Positions 25,291 through 34,254 are shown, counted from the first letter of the stretch. The stretch is DNA of 64,000 nucleotides from an uncultured Clostridia bacterium (GCA_934476235.1 CAKSNL010000001.1:124001-188000), one strand, 5' to 3'. Numbers and translations: made by a program. Notes: generated from the letters alone by a model not told the origin.

Positions 25291-26124
25291 TTAATAAAAC
25301 ACGGGAAAATAAAGGAGGAAATAATACACCAAAGGCGCCGTGAAAACGACGCTGTCAATTCTGTCAAGTATTCCCCCGTGCCCCGGGATGATGTTTCCGT
25401 AATCCTTTATTCCCGCTTCTCTTTTAACGGCGGACATTGAAAGGTCGCCCAGCTGCGCAAAAAGCGAGCACAAAAAGCCGAGAAGTGCCAAAAGAGCAAA
25501 GTTTATGCCGATGCCGGGCTCTGTTATTTTTAATATTCCGCCGTACAAAAGAACGGAAATGACCGCACCGACGGAGCCGCCGACAGAGCCGGCAACCGTT
25601 TTTTTAGGGCTTATTTCCGGCGCAAGCTTTCTCTTGCCAAAATACTTCCCGACAAAAAGCGCAAAGGTATCGGTAAGGCATGCGCCGACAGGCACGATCC
25701 AGAGGTACTCTCTGCCAAGCTCAAAGTCTGTCCTTATATTAACTGCGTGCATGAAGAAAAACGTGATGACTGAACACAGTGCCATTGCGGACATCACGTT
25801 CCTTACCTTTATTTTGGCATGATTAAACAAAATTATTATAAAGCCCAGCGTTAAATACGCGAAAAATATGAGCTTTGTCACTTCCGGCGACCTGCCTGTT
25901 TTTAAAATGCTTAATGTCATCATGCCGGAGATGAGCGGTGAAGCCATAAGATAGATAAACGCCATGGGTGTGTCCTTCATATTAAACCCGTATGACAAAG
26001 AGATCTCATATGACGCCGCGAGCGATAAAAGCGTTACCGCGAAAAGAACGATCTCGTTTCCCGCAAGCAAAACCGCAACCGTCAGCGGAATCATGATAAG
26101 CGCCGCAATAATTCTTTTTTTCAT
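25291..26124 (-). CDS. cdsA: phosphatidate cytidylyltransferase
   Basis: 277 residues with about eight membrane helices. The C-terminal family signature is present: SAVKREAGIKDYG, then IPGHGGILDRIDS. It makes CDP-diacylglycerol from phosphatidate and CTP in the inner membrane, the branch point for phospholipids. It lies between uppS and dxr, the standard bacterial order. Confidence 0.95.
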   Translation of the reverse strand: MKKRIIAALIMIPLTVAVLLAGNEIVLFAVTLLSLAASYEISLSYGFNMKDTPMAFIYLMASPLISGMMTLSILKTGRSPEVTKLIFFAYLTLGFIIILFNHAKIKVRNVMSAMALCSVITFFFMHAVNIRTDFELGREYLWIVPVGACLTDTFALFVGKYFGKRKLAPEISPKKTVAGSVGGSVGAVISVLLYGGILKITEPGIGINFALLALLGFLCSLFAQLGDLSMSAVKREAGIKDYGNIIPGHGGILDRIDSVVFTAPLVYYFLLYFPVFY

Positions 26125-26140
26125 AGCTTACTCCAATTAA

Positions 26141-26881
26141 TTACACTCCGCCGAAGCGTCTTGATCTTTGCTGATAATCATACACTGCGCGGAGCAGATC
26201 TTCGCCCTTAAAGTCGGGCCACAAAATGTCCGAAAACCAGAACTCGGAATACGCGCTCTCCCATAAAAGGAAGTTGCTCAGCCTGTACTCCCCGCTCGGT
26301 CTTATAATAAGGTCGGGGTCGGGAATCTCCGGCGAGTACATTAATGATGATAAAAGCGAAGGATCAATATCCTCCGGCTTAATCTTTCCCGAAACAGCCA
26401 TTTTTGCGGCTTTTTTCGCCGCCTCGGCAATTTCCGGTCTGCCGCCGTAATTTAAGGCAATCTGAACGGTCATTGACTTGCCGTCCTTAGTCTTTTCCTC
26501 GATGTTTTTCACGCCTCTTTTTATATCGTCGCTCATCGAATCAATGTCTCCGATGATCTTGACCTTAGTATCCTTTCCGGCAAGCTTTTTAAGACCGTTT
26601 TCAAGATAGTCAGCCAAAAGCTCCATAATGGAATCGACCTCTTCCTTGGGGCGCGACCAGTTCTCCGTCGAAAAGGCATACACGGTCACGACCTTTATGC
26701 CGAGGTTTCCCGCAAAGTCAATGATCTCGTCAAATGTCTTCGCACCCTGCTTATGACCGAAAGAGCGCGGCATGCCGCGCTTTTTCGCCCATCTTCCGTT
26801 TCCGTCCATAATAATGCCGATATGATAAGGCAGGTTGCTTTTATCTATCAGCGAAAGATAATCCTTTTTTCTTTTAAACAT
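26141..26881 (-). CDS. uppS: undecaprenyl diphosphate synthase
   Basis: 246 residues of the cis-prenyltransferase family. Asp26 in IMDGNGRWAKKRG is the catalytic residue. GHKQGAKTF, YAFSTENWSRP and the C-terminal RPSGEYRLSNFLLWESAYSE (with ILWPDF) complete the set. It builds the C55 lipid carrier for cell-wall synthesis. The ATG shares one base with the frr stop. Confidence 0.97.
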   Translation of the reverse strand: MFKRKKDYLSLIDKSNLPYHIGIIMDGNGRWAKKRGMPRSFGHKQGAKTFDEIIDFAGNLGIKVVTVYAFSTENWSRPKEEVDSIMELLADYLENGLKKLAGKDTKVKIIGDIDSMSDDIKRGVKNIEEKTKDGKSMTVQIALNYGGRPEIAEAAKKAAKMAVSGKIKPEDIDPSLLSSLMYSPEIPDPDLIIRPSGEYRLSNFLLWESAYSEFWFSDILWPDFKGEDLLRAVYDYQQRSRRFGGV

Positions 26882-27432
26882 TATATTGCCATTATCGTTT
26901 TTTCTTTGTTTGCCGATATCGTTTCAATGCTCTTTATAGCGTCGTCAGTCGCCTTCTGAACGTCCTTTTCAACATTTCTCATATCGTCCTCTGTAAGCGT
27001 GCCGTCCTTCTTCTGCTTTTTGAAAATCTCAAGTATATCGCGTCTTATATTTCTGATATTGACCTTTGCTTCCTCTGTCTTTTTGCTGAGAACCTTGCAA
27101 AGCTCCTTTCTGCTCTCCTCGGTAAGCGCCGGGAAAACAAGGCGGATGACCTTGCCGTCGTTAGCGGGGTTGATTCCGAGCTCCGACTTCTGAATTGCCT
27201 TTTCAATCTCCTTTAAAGTGCTTGCGTCCCACGGCTGAATGGTGAGCGTGTGCGCGTCCGTCGCTGAAACTGTCGCCATCTGGTTAATGGGCGTGTCCGT
27301 TCCGTAGTAATTCACCATGATTCTGTCAAGCACTCCGGCAGAAGCCTTGCCCACTCTTATAGAGGTTAAGTCCTCCTCAAAATAATTTATGCTCTTTTCA
27401 ATTTTTGTTTTAAGTTCGTTCATTGCGTCCAT
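26881..27432 (-). CDS. frr: ribosome recycling factor
   Basis: 183 residues, typical length. The two-domain L-shaped family blocks are present: SIRVGKASAGVLDRIMVNYYG, PINQMATVSATDAHTLTIQPWD, GINPANDGKVIRL and RNIRRDILEIFKKQKKDG. It splits post-termination ribosomes with EF-G. It lies between pyrH and uppS, its usual place. Confidence 0.97.
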   Translation of the reverse strand: MDAMNELKTKIEKSINYFEEDLTSIRVGKASAGVLDRIMVNYYGTDTPINQMATVSATDAHTLTIQPWDASTLKEIEKAIQKSELGINPANDGKVIRLVFPALTEESRKELCKVLSKKTEEAKVNIRNIRRDILEIFKKQKKDGTLTEDDMRNVEKDVQKATDDAIKSIETISANKEKTIMAI

Positions 27433-27446
27433 TTATAATTTCCTCC

Positions 27447-28145
27447 TTATTTATGTACTATGGTTCCTATTTCTTCGCCTTCTATTGCCCGCTTTATGTT
27501 TTCTGGATCGTCAAGTCCGAAAACGCGGATAGGCATGTTGTTATCCATACAAAGCGTCGTCGCCGTCGAATCCATAACTCCGAGCCCTCTGTCAATTACA
27601 TCAAGATATGTAAGCTCTTTAAACTTCTTCGCATCGGGGTTCTGCTTGGGATCGGAATCATATACCGCGTCGATCCTCTTCGCAAGAAGAATTATCTCCG
27701 CGTCAATCTCAACCGCACGCAGCGCCGCCGCCGTATCTGTTGAGAAGAATGGGTTTCCGGTTCCGCATCCGAAAATAACGACTCTGCCTTTTTCAAGGTG
27801 CCTTACCGCTCTTCCTCTTATATAGCTTTCCGCTATCTTGTTCATTTCGATTGCGGTCTGCACCCTCGTCGGGATCCCGTGCCTCTCGAACGAATCCTGA
27901 AGCGCCAAAGCATTTATAACCGTCGCGAGCATTCCCATATGGTCGGCTCTGGTTCTGTCCATCTTCTCTCCGCTTCTTCCGCGCCAGAAGTTGCCGCCGC
28001 CCACAACTATTGCGATCTGAACGCCCATATCGACACATTCTGCTATAACGTCGCCGATCTTGCCGACAACATCTTCATTTATTCCGGTGCCTTTGCTTCC
28101 GGCGAGTGCCTCGCCGCTGATCTTCAGTAATACTCTTTTATACAT
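27447..28145 (-). CDS. pyrH: UMP kinase
   Basis: 232 residues of the amino-acid-kinase fold. Phosphate-binding KISGEALAG and IVVGGGNFWRG, UMP-binding DHMGMLATVINALAL, and FGCGTGNPFFSTDTAAALRA are all present. It phosphorylates UMP to UDP. The usual upstream partners rpsB and tsf are missing; instead the gene follows the fba terminator and starts the long operon. Confidence 0.96.
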   Translation of the reverse strand: MYKRVLLKISGEALAGSKGTGINEDVVGKIGDVIAECVDMGVQIAIVVGGGNFWRGRSGEKMDRTRADHMGMLATVINALALQDSFERHGIPTRVQTAIEMNKIAESYIRGRAVRHLEKGRVVIFGCGTGNPFFSTDTAAALRAVEIDAEIILLAKRIDAVYDSDPKQNPDAKKFKELTYLDVIDRGLGVMDSTATTLCMDNNMPIRVFGLDDPENIKRAIEGEEIGTIVHK

Positions 28146-28186
28146 TTTATCCTCAGGACAACCTTTCTAAAACTTTTTTCTACTAT

Positions 28187-28210
28187 TTTTTTATTCGACG
28201 TAAATGTCAA
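28187..28210 (-). promoter_or_regulatory. possible pyrH-operon promoter
   Basis: A perfect TTGACA -35 box (28210-28205) follows the fba terminator. The -10 box is weak: AATAGT or ATAGTA at 17-18 bases. Some promoter is needed here because the terminator upstream is strong. Confidence 0.4.
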
Positions 28211-28228
28211 AAATCCTCTACCGTGACT

Positions 28229-28265
28229 AAAAATAATGCCGGGCATAACGCCCGGCATTATTTTT
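28229..28265 (-). terminator. fba terminator
   Basis: A perfect 16-bp stem (28229-28244 with 28250-28265) closes on a 5-base loop. The arms carry A/T runs, so it should stop transcription in both directions. It starts right at the fba stop codon. Confidence 0.92.
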
Positions 28266-28266
28266 A

Positions 28267-29295
28267 TTACTTATAAAGAGTTTTTCCGATGGACTTAAGA
28301 TCCTCCGTCGCCTCAACGACTCTCTTTGCCATGCCTTCTTCGCCCTTTTTAAGATAGCTTCTGGGATCGTAAACCTTCTTGTTCCCGACCTCTCCTTCAA
28401 TCTTCAATACTCCGTCATAGTTCTTTAACATATGATCAGCGATGGGTCTTGTGAAAGCGTACTGAGTGTCGGTATCAACGTTCATCTTGATAACGCCGTA
28501 GCCGAGAGTCTCGTGAATGTCCGCCTTCTCGGAGCCGGAGCCGCCGTGGAATACAAGATAGAAGTGTGCATCCTTACCGTATTTCTCTGCCAAAGCCGCC
28601 TGACCGTCTCTTAAGATCTTGGGCTCAAGCTTAACGTTGCCGGGCTTATATACGCCGTGAACGTTACCGAAGGTAGCCGCAACGGTATATGTTCCGCCGA
28701 TGGGATTAAGAGCCTCATATATCTTTATCATATCCTCGGGAGTGGTGTAGAGCTTGGAATTTTCAACGCCCTCGTTGTTCATTCCGTCCTCTTCTCCGCC
28801 TACAACGCCGGCTTCAACCTCAAGCACGATGTCGTTCTTCGCGCAGCGCTCCAAAAGACCCTTTGCGATCTTGATGTTCTCGTCAAGCGGAATATCGCTT
28901 CCGTCAAACATATGGCTGTTGAAAAGATTGGGGCGACCCTCGGCACGTCTCCTTTCAGTCTCCGCAATAAGGGGAAGCATGAAGCTTTCAAGCTTTCCGT
29001 GTGTGCAGTGGTCGGTGTGAAGCGCAATATAAACATTGTACTTCTCAGCCATAAGACGAACGTGATCCGCAAGGCTTATAGCGCCGAGCACCTTATCTTT
29101 TACGTTAAGACCGGATGCGAACTCCGCACCGCCGACCGATACCTGAACGATACCGTCAGACTTCGCGTCCGCAAGTCCCTTTAACACGGCGTTTGCGGTT
29201 TCCATCGAAGAAACGTTTACCGCAGGATACGCATAGTGATTATCGTAAGCTGCCTTCATCATATTAAGATACTGTTCATAATTTACTACCGGCAT
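28267..29295 (-). CDS. fba: class II fructose-bisphosphate aldolase
   Basis: 342 residues, a zinc-dependent TIM barrel. Zinc and catalytic region LHTDHCTHGKLESFMLPLI, then FNSHMFDGSDIPLDENI, LEVEAGVVGGEEDG, ATFGNVHGVYKPGN and VFHGGSGS, and the DPRSYLKKGEEGMA tail. The long form resembles the E. coli FbaA / mycobacterial group. It cleaves fructose 1,6-bisphosphate in glycolysis. Single-gene transcription unit with a consensus promoter and GGAGG site; such strength fits a central glycolytic enzyme. Confidence 0.95.
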   Translation of the reverse strand: MPVVNYEQYLNMMKAAYDNHYAYPAVNVSSMETANAVLKGLADAKSDGIVQVSVGGAEFASGLNVKDKVLGAISLADHVRLMAEKYNVYIALHTDHCTHGKLESFMLPLIAETERRRAEGRPNLFNSHMFDGSDIPLDENIKIAKGLLERCAKNDIVLEVEAGVVGGEEDGMNNEGVENSKLYTTPEDMIKIYEALNPIGGTYTVAATFGNVHGVYKPGNVKLEPKILRDGQAALAEKYGKDAHFYLVFHGGSGSEKADIHETLGYGVIKMNVDTDTQYAFTRPIADHMLKNYDGVLKIEGEVGNKKVYDPRSYLKKGEEGMAKRVVEATEDLKSIGKTLYK

Positions 29296-29321
29296 TTATA
29301 ATTCCTCCTGTTTCATTAGTT

Positions 29322-29357
29322 CGGCTTTATTATAGCACAAATAAAAAGCCGTGTCAA
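29322..29357 (-). promoter_or_regulatory. consensus sigma-A promoter of fba with overlapping inverted repeat
   Basis: TTGACA (29357-29352), 17 bases, TATAAT (29334-29329): a perfect consensus. Inverted arms CGGCTTT (29322-29328) and AAAGCCG (29345-29351) flank the -10 box and could form an operator or be chance. Confidence 0.88.
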
Positions 29358-29367
29358 TTTTAAATTA

Positions 29368-29855
29368 TCATAAAGATGCGCGGATTCTTTCGTACTCTTT
29401 TTGTATTCTCGCCTCATTGTCATGCTCTTTTTCGTCAGGAAACGTTATTATATACGCCGGGACAAGATAAATAAACGCAAATAGCGACGCGCGCGTGTCA
29501 AAGCACTCCACTAAAAAATAGCTTAAAACAACGTTTGCGTTGATCCAGAAAAGCGTATTTAAATAGTAAAGCGCACGAAATAGCTCCGATGAGCTTTTTT
29601 CATCACGGCATAGCTTGCCGCATGCGCCAGCTGATATAAATTATTGGTTGAAAACACCGTGGAGGCGTTGTGTCCGTGCGTTCCGCGGAACACGCTCCAC
29701 TGAATCGAAAGAATGTAAAAAAGCGGCATGATACCCACCACATGCTCCCCCTCGTGAGGGAAGAAGGCAAGAAGCACGCAGCCCGCCAGAAGTCCGCCGA
29801 CAGAGCACATCAGACTGTGCAGAATAATTTCTTTATTTTTCTTTATTATCTTCAT
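29368..29855 (-). CDS. four-helix membrane protein of unknown function, frameshifted
   Basis: The first frame gives 98 residues (29855-29559) with helices at about residues 9-32 and 40-57. Where it reaches a run of six A on the coding strand (29600-29595), the -1 frame opens and runs to a TGA at 29370-29368. That second part has two more hydrophobic helices (LFRALYYLNTLFWINANVVL and SLFAFIYLVPAYIITF) and a charged end (EKEHDNEARIQKEYERI). Joined, they give about 162 residues with four helices, a far more natural protein than either half. A stem-loop AGCTC-ATCG-GAGCT follows the A-run directly. Either an indel broke the gene (or the assembly), or slippage expresses it. It overlaps gatB by 23 bases. 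The family is not recognised. Confidence 0.55.
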
Positions 29856-31248
29856 AAATTATCTTTTTTAATATTTCCTTTGCTTTTTCATGATCCGCTT
29901 TTTTGTCCGTCTTTTTCATCACGCTTCCGATGAGCGCAAAAAGCGCCTTTTCCTTTCCCGAAAGAAAGTCCGATACCGCTCCCGGGTTTTCATCTATTGC
30001 CTCCCGTGCCGCACCGGTTATTTCCTCCTCGGGCACCCCTGAAAAGTCGGACTCTGAAAAAAGCTCGGAAAACCCTTTTTTATTTATATACATCTCAGAA
30101 AAAACTCTTTTCATAAAGCGGGAGTCTAACTTCCCGGTCTTTATCATGTTAAATACCTTTGCCGCTTCCGGCGGCTCGGGAAGAATTTTTTCGTTTCTTT
30201 CGTCCTCACCGTACGCGGCAAAGACGTATGAATGTATTATCTTCGCGCTGAACTTATAATCTCCCGTCAGGCGCGAAAGTCCGTCAAAGTATGAAAGCAC
30301 CGCGGGATATTTGGCAATCGAAAGCGCTTCTTCGTAGGAAAGCCCGTTTTTTATATACCTTCTCATTTTCTCATGCGGAAGGTCTCCCATCTTCTCTTTT
30401 GCCTCTTTTATAAATTTCTCCGGCACCTTGGAGGGGGGTATGTCCGGCTCGTCAATATACCGGTAGTCCGCGCCCGATTCCTTTTTCCTCATAAGAACGG
30501 TCTTTCCCGAGATACTGTCAAACCTTCTTGTCTCCCTTTCGGGCTTTTCTCCTCTTAAAATCATCTCCGTCTGGCGCTTTATCTCATATTCCGCCGCCTT
30601 TTTCGCAAAGGAGTACGAATTTACGTTTTTGATTTCTGACCTTTCATAGCTTTCTTTCCAGTCGGTAAGCGAAATGTTGATGTCGCATCTTAACGAGCCC
30701 TCCTGCATTTTGCAGTCGGACACACCAAGGCTTCTTAATAAAAGCGTGAGTACCTCAAGATATTCCTTCACCTCGTCACCGGTCGTAAAGTCCGGGCGCG
30801 TCACGATTTCGATAAGCGGCGACCCGGCGCGGTTATAGTCGATAAAGACCTTTCCGTTCTCATGGCGGAGCTTTCCTGCGTCCTCCTCTATATGGATGCG
30901 CTCGATGCCGACCGTTTTTCCCGAAGGAAGGGTGATGCAGCCGTCCCTGCAAAGAGGGCGGTCGCTCTGCGTTATCTGATATCCCTTGGCAAGGTCGGGG
31001 TAAATATAATTTTTCCGCGCCATGTAAATGTTTTTTTCTATTGTGCAGTTTAACGCCGTACCGGCTGTGACCGCGAGCCTTACCGCGTTTTCGTTAAGGC
31101 TCGGCATCGCCCCGGGCTGCCCCGTGCATATCTCGCAGCAGTTTTTATTGGGCTTTTCCCCGTACTCATTTTTGCAGCCGCAGAAAATTTTCGTCTTTGT
31201 CAGGAGCTCAACATGCGTCTCAAGCCCGATCTTAGCGCGAAATTCCAT
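29833..31248 (-). CDS. gatB: Asp-tRNA(Asn)/Glu-tRNA(Gln) amidotransferase subunit B
   Basis: 471 residues from ATG 31248, which has GAGGAGG 9 bases upstream inside gatA; the extra eight codons upstream are part of gatA. Family blocks: GLETHVELLTKTKIFC, a zinc site (C..GC / CCEICTGQPGAMP), RKNYIYPDLAKGYQITQSDRP, IERIHIEEDAGKL, YNRAGSPLIEIVT and DYRYIDEPDIPP. The C-terminal YqeY-like helical domain is present. It activates mischarged tRNA for amidation. It overlaps gatA by 17 bases. Confidence 0.95.
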   Translation of the reverse strand: MEFRAKIGLETHVELLTKTKIFCGCKNEYGEKPNKNCCEICTGQPGAMPSLNENAVRLAVTAGTALNCTIEKNIYMARKNYIYPDLAKGYQITQSDRPLCRDGCITLPSGKTVGIERIHIEEDAGKLRHENGKVFIDYNRAGSPLIEIVTRPDFTTGDEVKEYLEVLTLLLRSLGVSDCKMQEGSLRCDINISLTDWKESYERSEIKNVNSYSFAKKAAEYEIKRQTEMILRGEKPERETRRFDSISGKTVLMRKKESGADYRYIDEPDIPPSKVPEKFIKEAKEKMGDLPHEKMRRYIKNGLSYEEALSIAKYPAVLSYFDGLSRLTGDYKFSAKIIHSYVFAAYGEDERNEKILPEPPEAAKVFNMIKTGKLDSRFMKRVFSEMYINKKGFSELFSESDFSGVPEEEITGAAREAIDENPGAVSDFLSGKEKALFALIGSVMKKTDKKADHEKAKEILKKIIYEDNKEK

Positions 31249-32581
31249 AGCCCGATTCCTCCTCTGCCGCATACGCCGCTCTTAATATATCGCTCTCCCC
31301 GAAGTGCCGCCCGATTATCTGCACGCCTGTCATGTCCCCCGTCGGAACGGTGATTGCCGGATTTCCCGAAAGGCTTGCCGGAACGGTGAACATATCCGCG
31401 TCCGGATCTCCCGTTTCCCCGAGGCGCGGGGCAATGCCCTTCGCCGTCGGCAAAAGAAGAACGTCAGCCAAAGAAAAGAGCTTTGAAAACTCATTTTTTA
31501 CAGCCGTGCGGACATTTTCCGCTCCGTCAAGATATTTTCTGCCCTTTGACGTGAAATAGCCCCCGGCGACAATTCTTTTTTTGACCTCTCTGCCAAGGTA
31601 TGCCTCCCTGGTGTTTTCGATGATCTCGCCGTAATCCTTCCCGTCCGCGGCAAGAGTATACCTCACCCCGTCGAACCTTAAAAGATTGCTTGACGCTTCG
31701 GCGGACGAGATAACGCGGTATGCCGCCATCGCCTCGCGAATCAGCCCGATATGAACCGGAACTATTTTTGCTCCGCGCTTTTTAAGCGCGTCTGCCGCGG
31801 CATAAACGCTTTCTCTTTGCTCCCTGTCCGCTCTGTTTATAAGCTCGCGGTCGAGCCCGACGCGCATGCTTTCCACACCGGACGATAATTCTTCTTCGGA
31901 ATAAACATATTGCCTGATGCTGTTTGACTCATCCTTTTCGTCATGCGGCGAAATAACGCTTAAAACCAGTGCCGCGTCGCACACGCTCCGTGCGGTTATT
32001 CCCACTCTGTCAAGGCTTGACGCGTGCGCAATGAGCCCGTAGCGCGAAACGAGAGAATACGTCGGCACCAGCCCGACGACCGAAGAGTACGCCGCGGGAA
32101 GGCGCACACTTCCTCCAGTGTCCGTTCCGAGCGCAAAGACCGCGCTTTGCTCCGCCACCGCCGCAGCGGAGCCGGAGGAAGAGCCGCCCGCCGTTCTCTC
32201 CTCATCTATGGGATTTTTCACCGGTCCGAAAAAGCTTGTTTCGCCGGTGCTTCCCATTGCAAACTCGTCCATATTTGTCTTGCCCAGTATGACCGCCCCG
32301 GCTTCCTTAAGCTTCTTCACCGCAAAGGCATCGTAAAACGGAACATAGTCTGACAATATTTCTGACCCGCAGGTCGTCCTTATCCCCCTGGTCGATAAAT
32401 TGTCCTTAACGGCAAAGGGAATTCCCGATAAAGGACCTTCGCCCTCTTTTTTGTATTCCGAAAGAGTTATATACGCGTTAAGGCGCGATTCTTTTGCTTT
32501 TTTAAGGCACTCCCCGAAAAGCTCTTTTTCCGTTATCTCCCCGCTTGAGAGCGCTTTTTTTATCTCTTTAATGCTTTTCAG
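31232..32581 (-). CDS. gatA: Asp-tRNA(Asn)/Glu-tRNA(Gln) amidotransferase subunit A, CTG start
   Basis: 449 residues if started at the CTG of 32581-32579. The only ATG/GTG/TTG in the frame is a TTG at 32356, which would remove the first 75 residues, including catalytic Lys59 in GIPFAVKDNLST. The upstream frame codes for clear GatA sequence (KSIKEIKKALSSGEITEKEL). The CTG overlaps the gatC stop as CTGA, the same geometry as the common ATGA overlap, and AAGGGGAG lies 7 bases before. The Ser-cisSer-Lys triad is Lys59, Ser134 and Ser158, with exactly the spacing of known GatA. It is an amidase that releases ammonia from glutamine. An ATT three bases earlier is a second start candidate. Confidence 0.9.
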   Translation of the reverse strand: MKSIKEIKKALSSGEITEKELFGECLKKAKESRLNAYITLSEYKKEGEGPLSGIPFAVKDNLSTRGIRTTCGSEILSDYVPFYDAFAVKKLKEAGAVILGKTNMDEFAMGSTGETSFFGPVKNPIDEERTAGGSSSGSAAAVAEQSAVFALGTDTGGSVRLPAAYSSVVGLVPTYSLVSRYGLIAHASSLDRVGITARSVCDAALVLSVISPHDEKDESNSIRQYVYSEEELSSGVESMRVGLDRELINRADREQRESVYAAADALKKRGAKIVPVHIGLIREAMAAYRVISSAEASSNLLRFDGVRYTLAADGKDYGEIIENTREAYLGREVKKRIVAGGYFTSKGRKYLDGAENVRTAVKNEFSKLFSLADVLLLPTAKGIAPRLGETGDPDADMFTVPASLSGNPAITVPTGDMTGVQIIGRHFGESDILRAAYAAEEESGYGISR

Positions 32582-32841
32582 AATATTTCTCCCCTTTCGG
32601 GCAGGCAGAAATACTCGCCGTTTTCACCTTTGGAGTTTTTAAGTATCTCGCCTCTCGGCACACTTTCTTTTACGGTGTCGGGACGCATTAAAGAAAATTC
32701 TTCCTCAGTTTTTTTCTCTGCACAAAACCCTAAGACCGCCTTTGAATTTTCTATATAATCCTCCGCCGCTTTTTTTATCGGCTCATCATTTCCAGAAAGC
32801 TTCAAAAGCTTTGAGACCTCCTTAAATTCCTCATCCGTCAA
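32578..32841 (-). CDS. gatC: Asp-tRNA(Asn)/Glu-tRNA(Gln) amidotransferase subunit C
   Basis: 87 residues from a TTG at 32841, with GAGGTG 6 bases upstream. An in-frame ATG at 32871 sits in the loop of a GC-rich hairpin and has no ribosome site. The sequence is weakly conserved, but LTDEEFKEVSKLLKLSG near the start and the C-terminal SLMRPDTVKESVPRGEIL (the R.D.V...R pattern) identify GatC. It wraps around GatA and GatB. It shares four bases with gatA. Confidence 0.85.
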   Translation of the reverse strand: MTDEEFKEVSKLLKLSGNDEPIKKAAEDYIENSKAVLGFCAEKKTEEEFSLMRPDTVKESVPRGEILKNSKGENGEYFCLPERGEIF

Positions 32842-32861
32842 ATCAATCACCTCAACGAAAT

Positions 32862-32881
32862 ACGGCGCCATGCGGCGCCGT
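32862..32881 (-). terminator. GC-rich hairpin between the FAD dehydrogenase gene and gatC
   Basis: Arms ACGGCGCC and GGCGCCGT (32862-32869, 32874-32881) with a 4-base loop. In the minus direction the tail is only ATTTCGTT, so termination would be partial. It probably tunes gatCAB against the genes before it. Confidence 0.45.
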
Positions 32882-32883
32882 TT

Positions 32884-34254
32884 TTATTTTGTTATCGCGT
32901 CTCCCACGAAAAGACCCATCGCTCCGCTCTGCGAAAGACCTCTCGTGATTCCGCTTCCGTCGCCGATAAGATATATCCCGTCAATTATCGAGAAATTGCC
33001 GTCATGCACGGGACGGATGGAATAATACTTATTCTCGCAGCCGTAAAGAAGCGTATCGTCATTCGCGCAGCCGGGAGCAACCTTATCGAGCGCATATATC
33101 GTTTCAATGATGTTCGTAAGCGCTCTGTAAGGAAGCACTATCGAAAGGTCGCCGGGGAATGCCGAAAGCGTCGGAATAACGCTGTTCGCCCCCAGACGGT
33201 GCGCGTTCGTTCTTCTTCCGCGCTTTAAGTCTCCGAACCGCTGAACGATGATGTTGCCCTCGCCGGCAAAGTTCATGTTTCTCGCGATGTTCTCGGCATA
33301 CTCTGTGGGCTTGTCAAAGTCGCCCTCAAAGTGAATAGAGGAAAGAATCGCGAAATTGCAGTTATCGGTCTTTTTCTCCTTCTCGGCATATGAATGTCCG
33401 TTAGCCGTGATGATGCCGTGGTTGTTCTCGGCGGAAACCAGACCGCCCTGGTTGAAGCAGAACATTCTTGTCCTGTCCTCAAACGTCTTTGTTCTGTATA
33501 AAATCTTGGGCTCGTATATCTTGGACGAAAATTCGCGCCATATAACGTCCTGCATCTCGACTCTGACTCCGATATCAACGGAGTTTGCGTTAATCTTGAC
33601 ATTATACTTTTCGCAGATGTTCTTAACGAACGATGCTCCGCTTCTTCCCGTCGCGATGACAATTTTTTCAGCTTCGACCTCTTTTACGTCTCCGCCCTTT
33701 TCGTATATAACCTTATAGCCCGAGTCCGTTTTGTCAATATCCGTGCACTCGGTCTTATCCTCCATAACGACGCCCTCTTTGTCAAGGTGCTCTATCAGAC
33801 GAAGCATGGTGTTGTAGTTTTTGTCCGTTCCGAGATGCCTTACGTTCATGTCAAGCAGCCTTAAGTTATTCTGAAGGCACTTTAATTTAAGCTCCTCATT
33901 GGAATAATACATTTTGGGATAATCCTCGGAAAAGCTCTCCAAGACCTTGTCCACCATGTTAATATATTCCATTGCCTTGTCTTCGCCGAGCTCCGTTCCC
34001 AAAAATCCGCCGTACGCCGTTCCGATGTTGAACTTACCGTCCGAAAACGCGCCTGCTCCGGCATATCCTCCCGATATCGAACAAACCTTGCAGTGAACGC
34101 ACTTTTTGTTCTTCCCGGCGGGACAATGCCTTTTTTCCTGGCGGAAGCCGCGCTCCAAAATTATAATGCTTTTTTCCGGCGCGTTCTCTTTTATTTTATA
34201 GGCAGCCATAAGACCGCCGATACCGCCGCCGATTATCGCTACATCGTATTTCAC
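32884..34254 (-). CDS. FAD-dependent dehydrogenase (COG2509-like)
   Basis: 456 residues. The FAD Rossmann motif is VAIIGGGIGGLMAAY at residues 5-19. A cysteine-rich stretch follows (CPAGKNKKCVHCKVC, residues 44-58), which may bind a metal or cluster and is typical of this family, then SGGYAGAGAFSDGKFN. The second nucleotide-contact segment is IVIATGRSGASFVKNI, and the C-terminal FAD segment is GIYLIGDGSGITRGLSQSGA. The family is widespread in anaerobes, but its substrate is unknown. It lies 15 bases after the SGNH hydrolase gene and probably shares its promoter. Confidence 0.8.
   Translation of the reverse strand: MKYDVAIIGGGIGGLMAAYKIKENAPEKSIIILERGFRQEKRHCPAGKNKKCVHCKVCSISGGYAGAGAFSDGKFNIGTAYGGFLGTELGEDKAMEYINMVDKVLESFSEDYPKMYYSNEELKLKCLQNNLRLLDMNVRHLGTDKNYNTMLRLIEHLDKEGVVMEDKTECTDIDKTDSGYKVIYEKGGDVKEVEAEKIVIATGRSGASFVKNICEKYNVKINANSVDIGVRVEMQDVIWREFSSKIYEPKILYRTKTFEDRTRMFCFNQGGLVSAENNHGIITANGHSYAEKEKKTDNCNFAILSSIHFEGDFDKPTEYAENIARNMNFAGEGNIIVQRFGDLKRGRRTNAHRLGANSVIPTLSAFPGDLSIVLPYRALTNIIETIYALDKVAPGCANDDTLLYGCENKYYSIRPVHDGNFSIIDGIYLIGDGSGITRGLSQSGAMGLFVGDAITK

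Noticed and set aside
31232..32356. gatA starting at the TTG of 32356
   Set aside because: It would lack the first 75 residues and the catalytic lysine, while the upstream in-frame sequence is clearly GatA.
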